Shown here: positions 62,579-64,000 of the stretch, piece by piece
Layout: each line of letters starts with the position of its first letter
How positions within the stretch are numbered: position 1 is the first letter of the stretch
Assembly (NCBI RefSeq): GCF_051622035.1
Contig: NC_135360.1
Coordinates: forward strand, 15,566,501 to 15,630,500
Reading direction: 5' to 3'
Source of the DNA: Arctopsyche grandis
Taxonomy: Eukaryota > Arthropoda > Insecta > Trichoptera > Hydropsychidae
DNA length: 64,000 bases
The notes under the pieces: model-generated
Told to the model about the DNA's origin: nothing
Seen by the model: only the letters and a program-made list of their open reading frames with translations
The model's database searches: none
Made by a program: the position numbers and the translations under genes

Positions 62579-63841
62579 TTAATTTTTTGAATCAATAATT
62601 ATTTCATCCCCTGAACGCATATTGTATGAATACAATTGTTTATGAGGGAATTTCATTTCTTCTGGACCTTGGTAATCTCTGATGTCCTGGTCCACATAGA
62701 ATAAACGCATTTTGTTTGAAGGAATTCCAGCCATTCTTTCCAATTTTTGTTTGAGATCAATGACAGTTCTGAATAAAAATTACATTGAAATTAATCGAAG
62801 TAAATTTGCTTGTATGAAAATATAAGATTTTTAGCAGAGATAAAAAATTAACATTAAATTTCCATTATATTTACATAAATTGTGAATTTATAAAAATAAT
62901 TCAAATGTAATATATAATTTCGAAAGAGACTTTGTATGCATGTATGTAAGGTTTGTTGGTAATCGAAAAACAAATCAAAGTTTCTAGGACGATGATTTAA
63001 TATGGTTGAGTATTATTTTTTTTTCGATTCAAATAAATTTAATAAAAACACAAATCAATATTTAGTATTAGATTCGCCATGTTCAAGCTGTTTATATTAC
63101 AAATACTGAGCGAAGCTGGGTAAAACAACTAGTTACCTATAAACGTCAACTGTTCGAACTTCGCTAACATCTCCACACGTGAAAGTAACTTTGACTCTTT
63201 TCTCTGGTCGGAGATCAACATTAACTAAGGGATCTAGTTTTCCATGTATAGCCAAAAGTTCTGAATATCTGAAAAATCGAAAAAAAAGAATATCAATAAA
63301 TTGTAGAGAATTAAAATTCAAATAGAATAATAACTTAAAGTTAAAAAAACCAAATCTTGTCTGTTGTTGCATATGATCATCGATATCCGAGTATGAGAGC
63401 TGATTATTTAAAACAATCGTATGAATACACATGCTTTACCAACCAGAAAACATTTCTGTGTAAACACCGATACTCTATAATATAATTAAGATAAATATTA
63501 TCAATTCTGATTATATACTCAATTACTAATATCCAATGTCTCAGAAAACCATTAATTCATTGTCTTCCATTATTGACCAAGACGTTAATTGAAAACAAAT
63601 CTACTAGCGTATCTTGAACTGAATATATTCAGTGTACAGTACAAAAGAGTTTTAACCTTTCAGGGCGGTCACTCTCCGGCCTTTCCATGTAGTATCGTAT
63701 GAAAGCTCTCTCAGCATCTTCTCGCTCGACTGCTCCCAAACGACCCCCACCATTGAGGGTTTCGATTAGAGGTAACCTTGCCACAAGGAGTTGCCGGCGT
63801 TCATGTTCCGTAGACTCGCACTTCTCCCACAACGGCCACCC
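62579..63841 (-). CDS. Tbcel: Tubulin-folding cofactor E-like protein, last three exons (partial gene)
   Basis: Exons: 63841-63657, 63268-63137, 62768-62579 (TAA at 62581-62579), all GT-AG with matching phases, giving about 168 C-terminal residues. The first exon has the end of the leucine-rich repeat region (RRQLLVARLPLIETLNGGG, EREDAERAFIRYYMERPES), the second YSELLAIHGKLDPLVNVDLR, and the third a ubiquitin-like fold (TVIDLKQKLERMAGI, YQGPEEMKFPHKQLYSYNMR, SGDEIIID). This order and the GPEEMK...SGD ending are characteristic of TBCEL, a cytosolic protein related to tubulin cofactor E that promotes tubulin turnover and lacks the CAP-Gly domain. The gene's 5' part lies beyond the right edge. 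A variant poly-A signal ATTAAA stands about 20 nt past the stop. Confidence 0.93.
62905..63133 (-). mobile_element. ACTAGTTG short element inside the last Tbcel intron, touching the splice donor
   Basis: Reverse-orientation copy of the 56331-56544 family (minus strand begins ACTAGTTGTTTTACCCAGCT and ends near TCGAAATTATATATTACAT). It fills about 229 of the 368 bp of the intron, and its first bases form positions +4 onward of the donor GTAACTAGT. Confidence 0.7.
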
Positions 63842-64000
63842 CTGAACACCAAATTAATATTCTTAAACTCACAACATCTTTCCCGATTTTATCAAATTTT
63901 CATTACATAATTAAAAAAAAAAAGAATAGATAATTTAAAAAGAATAGTAAATGTAGCAATTGCGCATTACATACATACATACATATGTATCAGAGTATCA
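63842..64000. other. Tbcel intron sequence to the window edge
   Basis: Begins at the 3' splice site (CAG at 63844-63842 on the minus strand) of the last visible upstream exon; AT-rich, ending in a CATACATACATATGTAT microsatellite-like stretch. Confidence 0.6.

Overview
This is AT-rich eukaryotic DNA, almost certainly from an insect. Its real genes have short, spliced exons. The non-coding part is packed with arthropod-type transposons: jockey-like and RTE-like LINEs, several hAT families, solo LTRs, foldback elements and short elements carrying GC-rich minisatellites. There is nothing prokaryotic here. The order cannot be fixed from sequence alone.

The biological core is a minus-strand tandem array of adhesion G-protein-coupled receptor (aGPCR) genes. 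Gene A (16777-22649, 8 exons, 1192 aa) and gene C (56753-60833, 7 exons, 1160 aa) can be followed exon by exon with consistent splice phases and look intact. Gene B (40353-47706) is a very recent copy of A whose exon 4 is split by a 1488-bp hAT transposon with a clean 8-bp target duplication. Each gene encodes a signal peptide, a C-type-lectin-like ectodomain (a second degenerate copy is likely), an extracellular segment with a DGYYWC motif, a GAIN/GPS region and a seven-helix receptor. Positions 1 to about 1050 match the 5' flank of A and B, so at least one more copy should lie just left of the window.

A and B sit in a large tandem segmental duplication. Unit A is about 4933-24916 and unit B about 24917-49670. 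They are nearly identical except for indels: an RTE body (25248-27587, B only), an inverted segment near 31 kb, a 2.1-kb GC-rich satellite-bearing element (34043-36207, B only), about 0.7 kb of repeats (15983-16700, A only), and the hAT in exon 4 (42795-44282, B only). The exception is exon 8 (GPS, seven helices, tail). It is clearly diverged between A and B while the other exons and flanks are almost the same, and many changes fall in extracellular positions.

The rest is layered transposon debris. Examples are a plus-strand LINE inside a minus-strand LINE (about 8.7-12.8 kb), a hAT transposase gene at 50.2-54.3 kb broken by three later insertions, a 1.69-kb foldback element, and a perfect 91-bp palindrome. 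The right end (62579-63841) holds the last three exons of a conserved single-copy gene, tubulin-folding cofactor E-like (Tbcel), marking the edge of the array.
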